Below are positions 1 to 13,299 of a stretch of 64,000 nt of DNA, in pieces. The position numbers and the translations under genes are program-made. The notes under the pieces were generated by a model. That model worked only from the letters and a program-made list of their open reading frames with translations. It was not told where the DNA came from and did not search any database. How positions within the stretch are numbered: position 1 is the first letter of the stretch; every line of letters begins with the position of its first letter. Source of the stretch: Morchella semilibera (taxonomy: Eukaryota; Ascomycota; Pezizomycetes; Pezizales; Morchellaceae); assembly GCA_009192285.1 (NCBI GenBank), contig WBVU01000019.1, forward strand, positions 889,379 through 953,378, read 5' to 3'.

Positions 1-2433
1 ATAAATGTATTTACTGTGTAACCAGGAAATCGGGGAGCGGTATGACGCACGGGAAATGTTAACCGCTCGTTTGGCGTTCAGACGCCTCCTCCTCAAGCTA
101 ATGCCGATTATGTGGGTAAATATCCACGACCAGGCCTGGACCAGCTGAGGCCATTTGCTCTACAGATTATACTGCTCTGAAAGCTTCTTTGCCATATTGT
201 TTCCGCTAGATTAATTAAATCCTTGTGCTATGACGCACCACGCCATGAATTGAAAGTGCAGTATTTGTTTATGGTTTCTAGTCGATCATCAATACTGAAA
301 ATACTGCCTCACTTTGTGTCTAAAATGTGCAGAGTTCCTTCACAGTAATTTTGTACTAATAATCGTCAGCGGAAGGGTAACACTCTAATTACGAGATCAA
401 GAGGATAGAGTACTCGCGCGGCCGATTTAGAACTACCAGAAATGGCAGGAAGCGTGGTGGGCTACTTGGCAATCCGTAAGGACTCACGACGTGTATTTTG
501 CTACTCGGGTCAGGCAAGAAGAACCTAAACATCATTTTTCTAGTAGTAACCAATTTGACCCCTGCTAGCACTTTTTTATGTTCAAGTTCTTCTTACGTGA
601 CCCGAGTACACAGTTTCCCTCCTCCCACCCCCCTTTTAAAACGTGACTTCAGTCCGGCAGCGCGAGTAAGTCTTGTAATGTTGTGGCCTGGGAGTACCAA
701 TAAGTAATTCTTCGCCGATGCAACAACCCGCCCGTAGTTCAGGGTCATGTACGGTTCTAAATCGGGTGGAAAATCCGTAAAGCGATGTAATCACCGTATC
801 AAGGGAATCCTTAATTTCAATCGATTCGATTGATCAGTGGCATGCAGATAGGTTCCCAGGGGCAAGTAAGTTCAAGTTGATAGGCCGATATTGAAGGCTT
901 GACATTAAACAACCCGGGGAATTGAATGGCGACCGAGGACTCGGTAGCAGTACCTCCTTCGAGTCATGTTAGCAAGTATTTAAAGGTATTAGAGCCCATT
1001 CCACCTACCAAGTCAATCGAGCATGAGGACCTTAATTGAGGAGGCACGGAGTCATTCCAAAGATACTCGACCGATCGCCTACGAATAGCGAGCGATAGTC
1101 CCCTAAAGGAACCTCTGTCTAAATACCACCCCAGCGATGCGAGACCCCCATCGCTTTCGGGGCCGGTATTATATCCCCTCTGCTGTTTTCAAGGTCGTCT
1201 GGGTGCTTGCCACAAGGTCTCGGTGCCCCTAAAAGAATCGTACTGGTTGGAATTTATGCCCACAGGATTCCACCCTCGATTGCTCTATTATGAGTGACGT
1301 ATGACGTGACGCGTGAATGTGCGCACGTGCCCCGAAAAAAAAAATGTATGGTCGAAGTATGGAGGGGTGTGGGGCCGCGGGGCTGCGGGGTTGTAAGGCG
1401 TTGCAAACTTATGTCCGCCACCTGTTATCCAGAGCTACATACATGTAGTGATTCGGAGTTAATTTTCAACAGCCGTACTCTGTTTAACCAGGCCTACCAG
1501 TGTCAATAGACCTTTTAAAAAAAGATCGGCAAATAAAAAGATCAGCATCTACCAGCCGGAGTTAGTAGGTATGATATTTCCTATGCCACTCACAGAGGCC
1601 ACTATCATGGTATGTATCAAAAGTAAAACCTTGCGAGCATGGTTATTGACTGCGTTTACCTGATCATACCAACCAAGTATGGCAGGTAGAGGATTATCTT
1701 TTTTTTCGCCGATCTTTTTTTTCTACAAACGACGGTGGCTTAAAAGGTCTAATGTAGCCATTTACCTACACGTAATTACAAAAACCTTATTCACAAGATC
1801 AGAACGGTAAACCTTTATAGTTATGGCAATCGGAGGGAGTATGAAATACATATAAGTACTGCATTGGCACAGAGCACCGACTTGGATCGGAATATACTAC
1901 TACATGGCCATGAGATGGCCAGCCACAGGGAACTCTACCCGCTTCTCCGTGGGCTTGGGTTTCCCTATATATCAACCACCAGTATGATTCATCGACACCA
2001 TCTAATTTGCTATTATCGCCACTTATCAGAACTAGATCAGTACAAACTTAACTACGTTCATATGCGGAGGGTGAAGGAGGAGACCATACAAAAACAATAG
2101 TAATTAGAACTAACCGTATATATGGGCCCCTATAGAGTATAACTCCTTTAATATCGCTGGAGCAAAAAGATACCCCAGAAAGTTCTGTGGACGGCGCGGC
2201 TCTGCGTCTTATATGTTTTCTGGTTCGGATTCGAGCATCCCTTTGGTTAAACGTAGACACAAGCTAGCAAGATGGTGTAGAGTAGTAGGGAGGGGAGAGT
2301 AAGATATATATCGTCTTTTATTGCGCATTCATAAATGCGGTGACCAATATATTCACCGACATATGTCCGAGGAATTAAGTGGTATTACTCTAATGCAACA
2401 CTTTAATTTAAGTACTGTACTGGGTGTCGCAAA

Positions 2434-2482
2434 AAGTGATCAGAATCTGATAAGACAAACACTTATCAGATTCTGATCACTT
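2434..2482. repeat. Perfect 21-bp inverted repeat (hairpin)
   Basis: A 21-nt arm beginning AAGTGATCAGAATCTGATAA is followed by the 7-nt loop ACAAACA and an exact reverse complement. No gene is adjacent. It could be the end-to-end relic of a short MITE or a structured transcript. Confidence 0.9.
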
Positions 2483-3847
2483 ACCTACACACCCGAGTAC
2501 TGAATGTAGTTTAGCAGGTGGCCTTGAGATTTTGCGGTACATACCACCCCCTTCGTAACCCGACCCACTTCGCCTGGTGGGGTTACAGGTACTACTCTAC
2601 AATGTACCTACATGTACCTACATGTACTCGCTATCCACCATCAGAACCTGAAAATGCAGGTGCAAATATTTCTGTCTTTGTCGCTTGTGCATTGGTAGTT
2701 CGACGTTCCTGCATGCGCATGATCTACATATGCACCCGGTACAGATTTTTTTTCCTGATTTGATTTTGGATCACAGGTTTGGGAAAGATTGGTCCAGAGG
2801 TGTTTTTTTTTTATATTTTTTATTCAACTCAATGTCAACCGAACGGAGCCATCTTTTGTGCAGTGTGTCGATAGAGGTCTGTACCACTTAATATACGCGA
2901 AATTACAATCGGGGGGGGGGGGGGGTCATCGAGATATGGCGATCATAATTTCCACTGGAGGTCGAAATGTGGAAAGATGCGCAGTACTTAATTTAACAAC
3001 GATTTGGCTTCGGCTACTAACATACTCGGGGCAAGTAAAAAGTACCGGACAATAAGGGTTTTTGGTGCGAGTACGGCACTATTTACCTGAGTACATGCTT
3101 AGATGCATGTTGCCGTAACTCGAACCAATCAAAGTTCATTATTTCTTCCCCACTGCACCCGTGATCATGACCACCTGGCTAGTCCCAATTAAGCTTTCCG
3201 GATCCACAAAATACATGTAATTACAATGACATGTCGGGAGATCAATTATTTTGAACATCCCACTCTTCCTACGGTTCACCAGTACCGTTCCCATCCTGAC
3301 ACGTATCGATTGAACCACAGGGTATATGGAATCGAAACCTGACAAACAAAGTAGTATATTTCATGTGGTGGAAGTGTGCGTGCGCGCGCGGATTGGGGGA
3401 TTGATCGATTGATATTAACTCATCTTCTACTATGTACTAGATTATGAGAGTTGCGCGCGCTTTTTTCAGTTACCCTGCCTCCAGTCAGGTAGCATAGCAA
3501 CGGGTCACCCCACCAAAAAGAACACCTGGAACTGGAAGTAATTGAGCTGTAGACTAAACTATAGACTAAACTCTAACTATTCCAGCCCCACCCCCCCACA
3601 TATATACATATATGCAGATTGAAGAACTGTTGAAGAAAATGAACCTGGGGGATGGGGGACCAGAACTGTAAACTCAAAATTGAAGTGAACGGGGCCGGGG
3701 GACTCAGAGGGGGTGGATCGAGGGGAGGGGGGAGGAGAGAGGGGGGTGTAGGGCTCAATAATAGCTCTAGGGGCCTAGGAGGAGTGAATTTAATATCCAT
3801 AATTTAAGATAAAGAACTAACTCCCAAAACTAGGACAGATAGAAGCC

Positions 3848-3954
3848 CTCCGCTATTCAACCTGTCGCTATTCCCTCTAACCTATCGCTATTCCCTCTAC
3901 TGTCGCTGTTCCCTATACTATCGCTGTTCCATATACTTACCGCTGTTCCCTCAA
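3848..3954. repeat. Minisatellite, about 20-bp unit, six copies
   Basis: Six degenerate tandem units with the core CGCTATTCCCTC or CGCTGTTCCCTA, separated by TAACCTAT/TACTGT-type spacers. The units drift from CTATT to CTGTT from left to right. No open frame spans it. Confidence 0.85.
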
Positions 3955-5700
3955 TTGAAAGAGTAACAATAATATATTATTCGATCAACTCGCGGTCGCG
4001 AGCTGGCTACTGCTAGTACACATGTACTACCAATGCGTGTGCGCAACCCATAGGTTTTTTTCCATCCGTCCATAAGTCTCGGGGGAACGGAAGAGTGGGG
4101 GTAAAGGGGGTGTGGGGGTGAATGTCCAGGTGGTCTCACCCCAGCCCCTGACCTAAGCCCTCATGATTCCATATAGTATATCCACATGGCTTTATCCTCG
4201 AATTTGCATTGCATCTATCAATCAAACAGAAGCACAACGCACTACATCACGCAGCATCAGCACTAAAGTCAGATCAATATCAAGTGGAATTATCGAAGTT
4301 TTGCCTCCTTGCCTTCTTTCACTCGCTTCGCGGAGAGGATTGATTTCCCATTTCATGGACGGGAGTAATTCGGAGAAAAGGCCGTAACAGGTCGGCATTA
4401 ACTACATGTAATCCTCCGAATACCAGGTCTATCTCACATGACCGGACGCGAATCCCCCCGTCCTCAAACGGCGCCGTCCAGAACCCCACAACCTATGTTT
4501 GGGTCAGCGATCGACACACAGGTATCTATCCAACCAAACACTCATTATTACACCCAAGGAATAAGATCTTTACTAATACAGCCGCGTCCGCAAAGCTTTG
4601 GCACCCTGTAAAAACATCTGCGATTACAACAAACAAAATATTTCGGTCCCTCCATCGAAAGGTAGGGTTGCGAAGGGTTGTGATAGACGGCAGTATAGGG
4701 ATATGTAACTATAAATTGTCATTGCAGTCACTCTTATCTGGTTGTTTATATCACGGTTTGAACTCATGAGCTTCGAGACTGGGGGTGCCAAAACTTTGCG
4801 GACGCAGCTGTACATAGCCCATTACTTCGTTTATGCTAATTTCGGGTTTTATTAGTTATTATACATCCTAGCGGACACTAGATAGCGGGGTATTATGGAT
4901 AGAGAGACTACAATACTGGGTGTGCTGTTATTACAGGAGAATCCAGGCTGCAAAATAGTTCGATGGTGTACAGTCGCCCTCTGATGTAACGAATGCCACC
5001 ATACCGAATATTTGCTGTACCGAGCCACTTGCCCCAGCTTCTTTTTTTTTTTTCAGCAAAGAATTGAGTCTGCTATACTGAATAGTACCGAATAATCTGC
5101 TGTACCGAACGAAAAATAGCCCAATATGCACGTTCGTTATAGCGGAGGGAGACTGTACTCAATTCGCTATCGCCCTTTGCTCGACCTTGACAGAGCTTTT
5201 TAGAAGGTGGTTTTGTTTCATCAAAGTGAGAACTCCGAGAAAGATAACCATCTAACGGAGATTTCTCCGCCAATACTCCTTCAACAATCGAAGCGGGGTA
5301 TTGGATCCGGAGTGGAATGTCGATTACACTCAACTTCGTAATCACAGTCAGCACCAACTAGATCTCAGGACACTGCATGCTTACCACGGGCCCGGTCCAC
5401 CACGAGCGTTCTGCCAACACACTATTTAGTCATTACATCTGACATTTTCGCTCAAACATAGCCCCTTAGGGGGAACGTATACTGTCTGGTCAGGACCTAG
5501 TTTCAGCAGAGCTTTTTCTCCATTGACCAGTGCATGTGAATTCCCTTCAGTAGAACCGTTAGGAACTCAACATCAAATTAGCTGATAACCAGTCACCTCT
5601 AATTAGTAGAGCTAAATATACTGGATGCGGGTCTGTAATAGGTAATAGTATGTAATTGTTTAGATATATATGCGCTTCATTGGATGTCCAGTCGGATATG

Positions 5701-5875
5701 CTGTAGCCATACCTCGCTATAAAAAACGCCAAGCTGGCAAAAAAAAAAAACCCCTCCAAGTATTTCTCGTAGCAAGTAAAAATTTGGTGCGGAGTTCTTA
5801 GCGTGCACCCTGTGTGTTGCTTCTTACAATAAGGCTTTTCTTGTAGCGATGTTTCCTGTAGCGAGGTATGGCTGT
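5701..5875. mobile_element. MITE-like element with inverted ends
   Basis: The left end CTGTAGCCATACCTCGCTAT and the right end GTAGCGAGGTATGGCTGTA are inverted copies. The interior is AT-rich with an A12 run. A partial second copy of the right end (TTGTAGCGATG) sits just inside it. There is no coding capacity, so this would be a non-autonomous DNA transposon. Confidence 0.6.
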
Positions 5876-6809
5876 ACATGTACCTACATGTAATATGTTG
5901 AACTATGAGGCTAGCCATGCACAGCTCTGCACTGATGTTTCTGCCTACAACCTGGCGCTGTGCGCGCCACGGGCGGTACCTAGACCCACTGCTTTTAAGC
6001 CCACGACTAAACTTGGTTCTACTCGCTATGTAGTTATGTAAGTTCTTTTAGAACGATTTAGAGGATCTTCTAGGACGCTGAGGCTTCGTAAGAACAGTGG
6101 AAGGGATAGTGGGCTCTACCAATTAACTTTCGAAGCGTAGTATAGCTAGAGTCATCGGTTATATATATAAGTTTGTTGGGTAACGGAATAGTGCTTGACA
6201 TACCATAGCCTGTAATGAATGTACCAGACCAGAAATTGTTTTAGAGATACAAAACAAAATCTTGTCCTAGTTACATGATGATTGTGGGGGTGCGTAGTGA
6301 ACACGGATCCTGCCGACCTCTCACTTCAGTAAAATGTACCAATAATTTCTGGGGAAGTACTATTAACGAGAAAAGGACATTTTTGGTTAGGATACGGGGT
6401 CTATCTCTCCATATATTCCTTCTATGGTACAGTTTTAAGTACTCTAATGAGGGTTGTCTGGTCTTGCGGTAGCGAGAAAAAAAGGTTGCCCTATCTGATA
6501 GAATTTGCGTCGCCACTTTTGGGTTTGGCACGTGGCGTATAATGAACCTGAGCCGATTCAGAGATGCTTCGTTATGACGATAGCAGTTACCACTTGCATC
6601 ATTTTTTATGTTGTACTGAAAATTAGGTATCTATCGTTTTGTCTCGGACATGTGTCTTATAGTACAGTATGACCACCATGAGACAACATTCAGTTATATA
6701 TATATTGTGGGGTGTCGGAAATCAGCCCACAACCAAATTTTGGGCGTACCACCCTTGAGCCCATATTAAAACCCTAGAACTAGTCTCGTACCCAGACTGT
6801 GCAGATACG

Positions 6810-7147
6810 GCACAGTCTGGTGTATTAAGTCTTTTTCGTTTGGTGACTTATTTTCTCGGAGATATTAGCATCGGAGGGCTCTCGGGGGGGCTTTTCGGGG
6901 GTATTTTGTATGGCAAACTCGCAAAGAATTAAGGTTCACCGGAGATATTTAAGGTTCAGAAAACCTCCGCTAGCGTTCAAATTTTACGCTAGTTCGGGTA
7001 TTCTCGGGTGTGCTGATCCTATACAAAATACCCCCGAAAAGCCTCCCCGAGAGCCCCCCGAGAGCCCCCCGAGAGCCCTCCGACGCTAATATCCCCGAGA
7101 AAAATAAGTCACCAAACGAAAAAGACCTATTACACCAGACTGTGCAG
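6810..7147. mobile_element. Fold-back element with long inverted arms
   Basis: The left arm (about 6810-6911) and right arm (about 7021-7147) are near-exact reverse complements, running from CACAGTCTGG at the outer end to GGGGGTATTTTGTAT at the inner end. The right arm is longer because the unit GAGAGCCCCCC occurs three times there. The unique loop of about 110 bp contains no frame. This fits a non-autonomous fold-back or long-TIR MITE. Confidence 0.75.
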
Positions 7148-10100
7148 AAGGTCATCAACACAGGCTGGGCACGAGACTACCCTAGAACATATGTTGAAGT
7201 TACGTTCTCGTACAGATTTTGGTTGCGGCGGAGATTTCCGGTTATTTTTTGGCAACCAGCAGTACAACCACATGTACTCTATAGATCTATGCTAGCCAGG
7301 AAGCTCATAATTCATAACCAACCCACAAAACAGATGGTAGTGTAGCTAAACCTCAAGTAAATTTTTATGAGATGCTCCACTTGACAAGTCAACTTCTGCC
7401 GAGGAATTTTTATATGTCGGTTTGGAAAAGAAAATGTGCTATCACTCCTGAGACAAAAGTATTATATTGCGTGTAGATCATTGTATTACACTTTTGCTAT
7501 TTAGAGAATCTATATATATATTATATATATCGCACTAGATGTATTCCACGCAATAGCCAACTACGGAACTGGTTGAACGACGAACGGGTATTTGGCGGAT
7601 GAGTTAAAGCACAAGCGCTCAGGCAATTGCTTGATTGACTGAAACCTGTGCTTTCGTCGTTGCCCCAGGTTCCACTTCCCAATCTGAATCATGCCCATTG
7701 CTTCGAACCCTGATGCCACGGCGCAAAACCCCTCCTCACGATCAGCTGCCATGATCTAAGCCGTCATTGGAAAAACATCTTTCAGTCCTCAAAGCAACAC
7801 CCTCAACATGAACTCCTCCTATTCTGCCGCCTCCAGGCTCGACTGCCTTTGCTCACGATACAAAGAAGTGCGAAATTCTTCCTCGTGTAAGACTTGCACA
7901 TTCGGGTACCTGTTATCTGCAGCGAGTATAACGAACCTAGGCTGCATATTCCTAGCCCTATCACTTTTCATATGAAACTGAGGTTCGGATCACAAAAACC
8001 TGTTCGTAATAGCAGATTTAGTTGCGAGGTCTCTCTTATGCATTAGCGTGGCCTATGTAGGGGTGATGAACCAAAAGTAAAGTACCAATATGATCTACAA
8101 GTATTCTAAACAGAAAGCTGCTTACCCGGACGCTTTTGTAGCAAATACTCAAGATCACATGGAATTTATACATCCCCCGAGCTCGGTGAAACTTGCCCTG
8201 AAGGAAAATGCAACAGCCAATGGATCCAGGTCGACATCACCAAACCTGGGGGTCCAAATCTACTTGTATCACCAGGCCAGGATAACCCCCTCCGCTTCTT
8301 TCCTAGATAATGGGTATTGACGGATCCCACCAGAGAGAAACAGCCAAGCCCAGCTTATTTGCCAAAAAGCCCCTGTCTGTCAACACCAGTGAGTACGAGT
8401 GACAGTACTACGGGTGTACATAGGGGTAAGTCTAGGGTAGACACCTACTGCTGTTGCAACCACGGCCACTGTCTGACTACACTTATATATGTCATAGATA
8501 AGTTACCCTTATCCAACTTTGGTCCCACGCAATTTGTTCTTTGTAGGCAATATTTCCGGGGGTTATAGAAATATGCTCTCTCTCTCCCACTCACTATTGT
8601 CAAGGACGATCCCGGACTAGAGATTTACTGCGCTAATTACCGAGAGATAGTACCCAACCTCTAGGGTAGTAAACATCTCTATTAATTGGGCTCTCCAAAC
8701 CTTGCACCAAAACAGCATTATTTCAAGGCTGGCCAGATCTTAAAATTAAATCCACATCGCAGTTTTGGTATGTAGCACAGAAAAGTATCATTACCGGATT
8801 ATGTTTCAGTTAACATTGCAATTGCACATATACTTATATTAGCGGCGCACTTCTATTAGGTGATGGCGATGAAGGCTGCAGTCGGAGCGGGTAAAAGGCT
8901 GGTGGAGGCCTGTGGGCCTGGATGAAAACGTCGAGGGTTTGTTGCGACAGGCCTAGACAGCCCCCACCACCATTCCCCTAGTATAGGCAACGAATGTCTG
9001 ATCTTCTATTTCACGAGTTGCAAATGGATCGAGTGATATCCCATGATTAGACAATTGGAGATGGAGTCTCAAGTATCAACCTACCGTGTATCATTTACCG
9101 CAAGATGGGTTATCCTCGGGAAAGGTCGTTGACGAGTATTCTCACATTCAACCTTCCTCAAACATCATATGGGGGAGCGGAGTCGTTTAGAAAGCCAGGA
9201 AGATAGTTAAACCAGTCACTACCAACTTGATCAAGGCCCTGCTTACCGCACTTCTGCGCTTTATGCGATCGACTAGTCCCCCCGCGATTGTCCGAATTTA
9301 TTAACGGTTGTGGGAACTGGCCTCCACGGACATAGGTATCAGAGCCTAGACTTGAATACTTAAGCCGATTGGATTTATTGGCTTAGCCACATAGACCGGG
9401 AGCAGATACCAGTACATAAAGGAAGAAAGGTTTAAATAAGCGAAAGGAACTCCCTGCAATGTAATCATTTTACTGCTACATAGCCACTTTTGTCAATACG
9501 TAGAGTTTTTGACATATACACACACAAACGATCCAGTACGTTTACCGAAGAAAAGATTGTGTCATTGGTAGCTGGGTAGATACTCACCCGGGGTCATGAA
9601 TCCTCAAACGCGTATGGGAAACCTCCCCCTAACATGTGGGGTAGACAAAGGGCGCAAGTGTCGCAGATAGGGCGGTGCTTCCCGTACCGAGCTACTCTAT
9701 TTGTGGGGGTGAGGTGTTGTCAACCACACGAGGAAGTATATGCAGGTACGTACGCAGATTCAGGCGTGTTCAAATGTGCACTTTCCGGGCCACTTGGGTT
9801 TCACTTTTATGGTTGATTCCTGCGGGGCTGATGTCACTACTGCGACGTCGAATATCGTGCCATAGTAATCTTAATATTATTGTAGTAGTCACACACTAGC
9901 ATGATAGCACGTTCTATACAACCTCCTAGGTACTACAGCCGCTGGCTGTGGCGGAAATCAATATACCGAATCCCGCTGTCCCGTACGATCCTCTCTGGGA
10001 ATTCCACTTCTCCGCTGTCCCGTACGAACCTGGTGGAGTTTGTCCATATGGCATAGAGGCGCGACCACTGCCGCGCCATCGAGGACGCAAAACAGCACTT

Positions 10101-10604
10101 TTCTGCAGCCCCGCCAATGAATGGAGACTCCCATAACAATACCGAGCCGCAGTCTCATCTTGGGATACCACCTCTCCCCCGTTTCAGGTCGCGCCGGATT
10201 CAGGATCCAGTTGAGCGGGGATATCCTTCCCATGCTTGCCTGAAAATTTGGTGTTGCCCCTGTCGATCGCTGGTGCAGTGGGTGATGTCAGAGAGAGAGA
10301 GTGGACGGTACAATACGTGGAGTTTACCGGCTGTTGATAATACTGTATGGAAGACTCATCGGAAATGATACTTCCTCCTTCCTTTGAGACATGGTTGATT
10401 AATGGTAGGTGGGTGCGCGTTTACAAGGCTGGTGGTTATGTCCCCCAGGTGGAACTGTAGGCGGTATATTACTTTAAAATTCAGGTGCATGTGATTAACG
10501 TTAATGTCTGATTTAGACGGATGCGGCAGACACAGTGGATCACTCGCTGGTGTATGTACCCGCTAGCCACAAAGATCACTAGACTGTATTTGATTGTTAG
10601 ATAC

Positions 10605-10631
10605 CACCACACCACACCACACCACACCACA
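10605..10631 (+). repeat. (CCACA)n microsatellite
   Basis: About five units of CCACA in tandem, within non-coding sequence. Confidence 0.85.
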
Positions 10632-11026
10632 AACGGTACCAGAGTAGCAACAAACAGTCACCAAACTACATGTACATACAGCGGCGCAAGGCGTCGACAC
10701 AAGGCACGGACGGAATGCACGGAATGCAATGATCTACTCTTGGGGAAAAAAAGAATTGCTTTTGCTGCGATATTCAAGAAAAATAGATGTCGGGCGAGCG
10801 ACGACCGGTAGGTGGGGTCTAGTATCGATACATATAACATGTACATATACATATGTATACAAGCGCATCTGGTCTGGTCCAAAGATTCAAAAAAAAGGGG
10901 TAAAGGAGCGACAAGAAGACGTAAAAAAAAACCCATACATAAAAAACAAAACTCCCAAAATGACGCCGGGGACAAAAACAAAAAACTAGACATCCTCCCA
11001 AGAAACGAAAAAACAAAAAACCATGT

Positions 11027-12306
11027 CTAATTCCACGTAGCAGCGCTAGCGCCGGGGATGCTGATAAACGCCGTCGACTGCTGCGCCAGCTTGCCCGTGA
11101 CCGGGTCGCGCTCAATCAACTGCACATCCCGCTCTTTGAGTTTGCGACCGTGACGTACTCCTTTGCGCCGAGGGTGACGAACGAAAAGTGTCTTGGGTTG
11201 AGGCCGCCGGCGGGGGCGAGGCCAACGAAGCTCAGGGTGCCGTTGCTGCTGATGGTCCATTGCGCGAGCGAGTCGCTGCCGGTTCCGGAGGAGCCGACGT
11301 CGGGGAAGGAGACGTCTAGGCGGTTGGAGACGTAGAGGAATTTATTGTCGGACTGGGGGGGTTAGCTTATGTTCAGGTGGGTGGGTTAATAGGGTGCTTA
11401 CAGAGATTGCGATTTCGCCGGCGGCTGGCCCGCCAGTGACGACGGGGACCTTGTCCTTTGAGCCAAAGGTGCTGTAAGTGGCGACTGGAGTCATCTGTAG
11501 CGTGCCGGTACCATACGTGAGTGCGTACGCCGTGATCTCGTTGTTGAGCTCGGCAACGACAAAGAAGTGAGTTGCCTTCTGCCCCTCCTTGTTTGGCCAG
11601 AAGGCGCCGTGGCGGGGTCCGCTTCCCTGTGTCGCCGCAACGTCGGGGGAGCGGCGTCAGGTTGTTTGTGTAGGACGAGCCGGCGATCAGGTAGACGTGG
11701 AGGACGTCGCCGCCGAGGTCGGGGATCACGGCGAAGGATCCGGTGGGGTCGATGAAGACTCCGTGGGGGTGCGATTCGCCTTGGCGGTCTGCTACGATGG
11801 AGCTCACGTCGTAGGTGAATTGCTGGTTCTTTTGGAGTATTCCATTGTTGGTGACGAAGGTGTTGATGCCCTGGCCTCCGCTGGGGGGTGTTAGTATGGG
11901 TACGTTTGAGAGGGAGATTTGATTGGGGGGGTTACTATGCGGCGGTGATGAGACCCTTCTTGTTCTTTGTCACAGCGATATGCACAGGCCCCGTGAGCCC
12001 AGTCTCCTGGTCGATCTTTGTAAAGCTGCCATTCTCGACGGTGTACGATGTTATAGCGCCCGGGGTGGTTCCGCCAGACTCGGAGACGGAGTACATGATG
12101 TCGCCGTCGAACGACTGCCAGGTTGGCGAAGGGAAGGAGTCGTTCGTGGCGCTGATGGGCGCGAAGGAGGCGCTGTACGCGTCGAACGAGTAGGAGAGCA
12201 CCTCGGCGACGGCGGTGCCCACGTAGAGTGTTTTGCCCATCACGGACGAGCCAAAGAGGAGGGCGCCCATGGCCTGGGTGATTGCGGCGGGAGTGGAGTA
12301 TCTCAT
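11027..12306 (-). CDS. Lactonase-family (6-phosphogluconolactonase-like) beta-propeller protein, frame disturbed
   Basis: Three exons: 12306-11936, 11880-11402 and 11352-11027, with 55- and 49-nt introns (GTAACC...CAG, GTAAGC...CAG). The product, about 391 aa, matches the fungal lactonase/7-bladed propeller family by its YVGT start of blade one and by SHPHG, DPTG, VPDLGGD, GPRHGAFW, ELNNEI and the NPRHFSF strand. The first 24 residues look like a signal peptide. Family members hydrolyse lactones (6-phosphogluconolactonase or carboxymuconolactone type); the substrate cannot be told. Two single-base changes break the frame: a G5 run on the plus strand at 11645-11649 reads as one base too many, and a T3 run at 11135-11137 reads as one too few. 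They cancel in length, so total coding length is a multiple of three. Either sequencing indels or early decay. A TATA-like TTTATATATC lies about 50 bp upstream. Confidence 0.85.
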
Positions 12307-12356
12307 GATTGTTACTGGCGGTGGGGTGTGTTGTTAGTTGTGGTCACTCGATCCGA

Positions 12357-12366
12357 TATATAAAGT
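12357..12366 (-). promoter_or_regulatory. TATA-like box of the lactonase gene
   Basis: TTTATATATC on the minus strand, about 50 bp before the start codon. Assigned by sequence and position only. Confidence 0.4.
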
Positions 12367-12439
12367 CCAACACCGTAGCAAAGGGGGGCCTTGTGTGTGC
12401 GTGTTGGATCTGAAGGAGTGGGAAAGACGTCTCTATAAG

Positions 12440-13010
12440 TAATGTAAGGGGAGGGAGAGGGAGAGAGAGAGGGGGGGGGGGGGGCTGGCGAACAATCCAG
12501 TTCAGTTCAGTGTACCTCATGCAGGGACCCACCATCATCAAAATAGTTCCTCCCCCCCAAAAGCTGCGGTACTGGCCCCGTATGAGACAGGAGGCGTGAT
12601 AACAAAAGACCGAGACCACAGCAACCAATAGCACGTAGCCGCCACGTTTGTATCGACGGCGCTGACCTGGACTTGTCATCATCATCATGCTGAGTATTGG
12701 CCTACACAGGAAGCTGCCCTTCCGCTTCCGCTTTTGCTGCTGCTGCTGCTGCTGCGAGTCTATGGCATTGGTGGTGGTGGGTTCGTCTTTCGGGGGATTC
12801 ATCGTGGTGGGCAGAGGAGGAGGGAGGGATGGGTGATGGAGGGAGGTGTGCACAACGACGACGACGACGTCCATACCCGTCTTCATCAATTGCAAGAGCC
12901 CATGTATGTATATACCCATGTAGTAGTGACCCCATGTACCCATCCATCCATCATGTACCTACACTACTACTACTCTACAGTACTACTACTACCACTACCC
13001 GCTGCATCAA
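12440..13010. repeat. Cluster of microsatellites upstream of the lactonase gene
   Basis: (GA)n running into a G12 tract at 12450-12483, (TGC)n at 12735-12755, (ACG)n at 12856-12870 and (CTA)n near 12960-13000. Open frames here exist only because trinucleotide repeats lack stops; I do not call them genes. Confidence 0.7.
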
Positions 13011-13089
13011 CTCCACAAACAACATGCATACATGTACCCATGATACGATCCTCCCTCCCAAGAAAAGTAAAGTCTCTATCCAAAAAGAG

Positions 13090-13290
13090 GGGGAAAAAAA
13101 AAAGGTCACATCCCCCCAGTACACCAGCGGGACAAAAGAAACTGGTACACCTGGGATCACGGCTCAATCACCCAGGGACGTTCTCCACCCCCGGTTTGAA
13201 CCCAGGACCTTCAGTTGCCGGGGCCAAACACACGGTGTTTGGACCGGCAGCCCAAGTGTGATATCCACTCGGCCACCGGCCTTGTGGTGG
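13090..13290 (-). mobile_element. SINE-like element with tRNA-like head
   Basis: Read on the minus strand, it begins with a pol III A-box-like TGGCCGAGTGG (around 13271-13281) and, about 75 nt on, a B-box GGTTCAAACC (around 13191-13200). The anticodon arm does not fold into a working tRNA. The sequence continues about 100 nt and ends TGTGACC followed by a T10 run. A second copy with the same tail and the shared core AACACCGTGT lies at about 51,705-51,830. Together they look like a tRNA-derived SINE family with a pol III T-run end. Confidence 0.5.
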
Positions 13291-13299
13291 AAACTTCCC

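Larger units (their letters stand above)
1..11026. other. Gene-poor AT-moderate spacer with repeats
   Basis: I find no convincing gene in these 11 kb. Open frames are short (under about 120 codons), overlap on both strands and match no family I know. What it does hold is listed separately: a perfect hairpin near 2.45 kb, a tandem repeat near 3.9 kb, two fold-back elements near 5.8 and 7.0 kb, a pentanucleotide microsatellite near 10.6 kb and several TACATGTA palindromes. A G15 run lies near 2.91 kb. Around 8.42-8.47 kb a short segment (GGTAAGTCT...TACTGCTGTTGCAA) recurs in diverged form near 59.39-59.44 kb, so some of the spacer is dispersed repeat debris. Confidence 0.6.

Noticed and set aside
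9325-9360. TATCAGAGCC resembling a retroelement primer-binding site
   Set aside because: No LTR pair, no coding remnants and no polypurine tract nearby; a chance 10-mer is enough.
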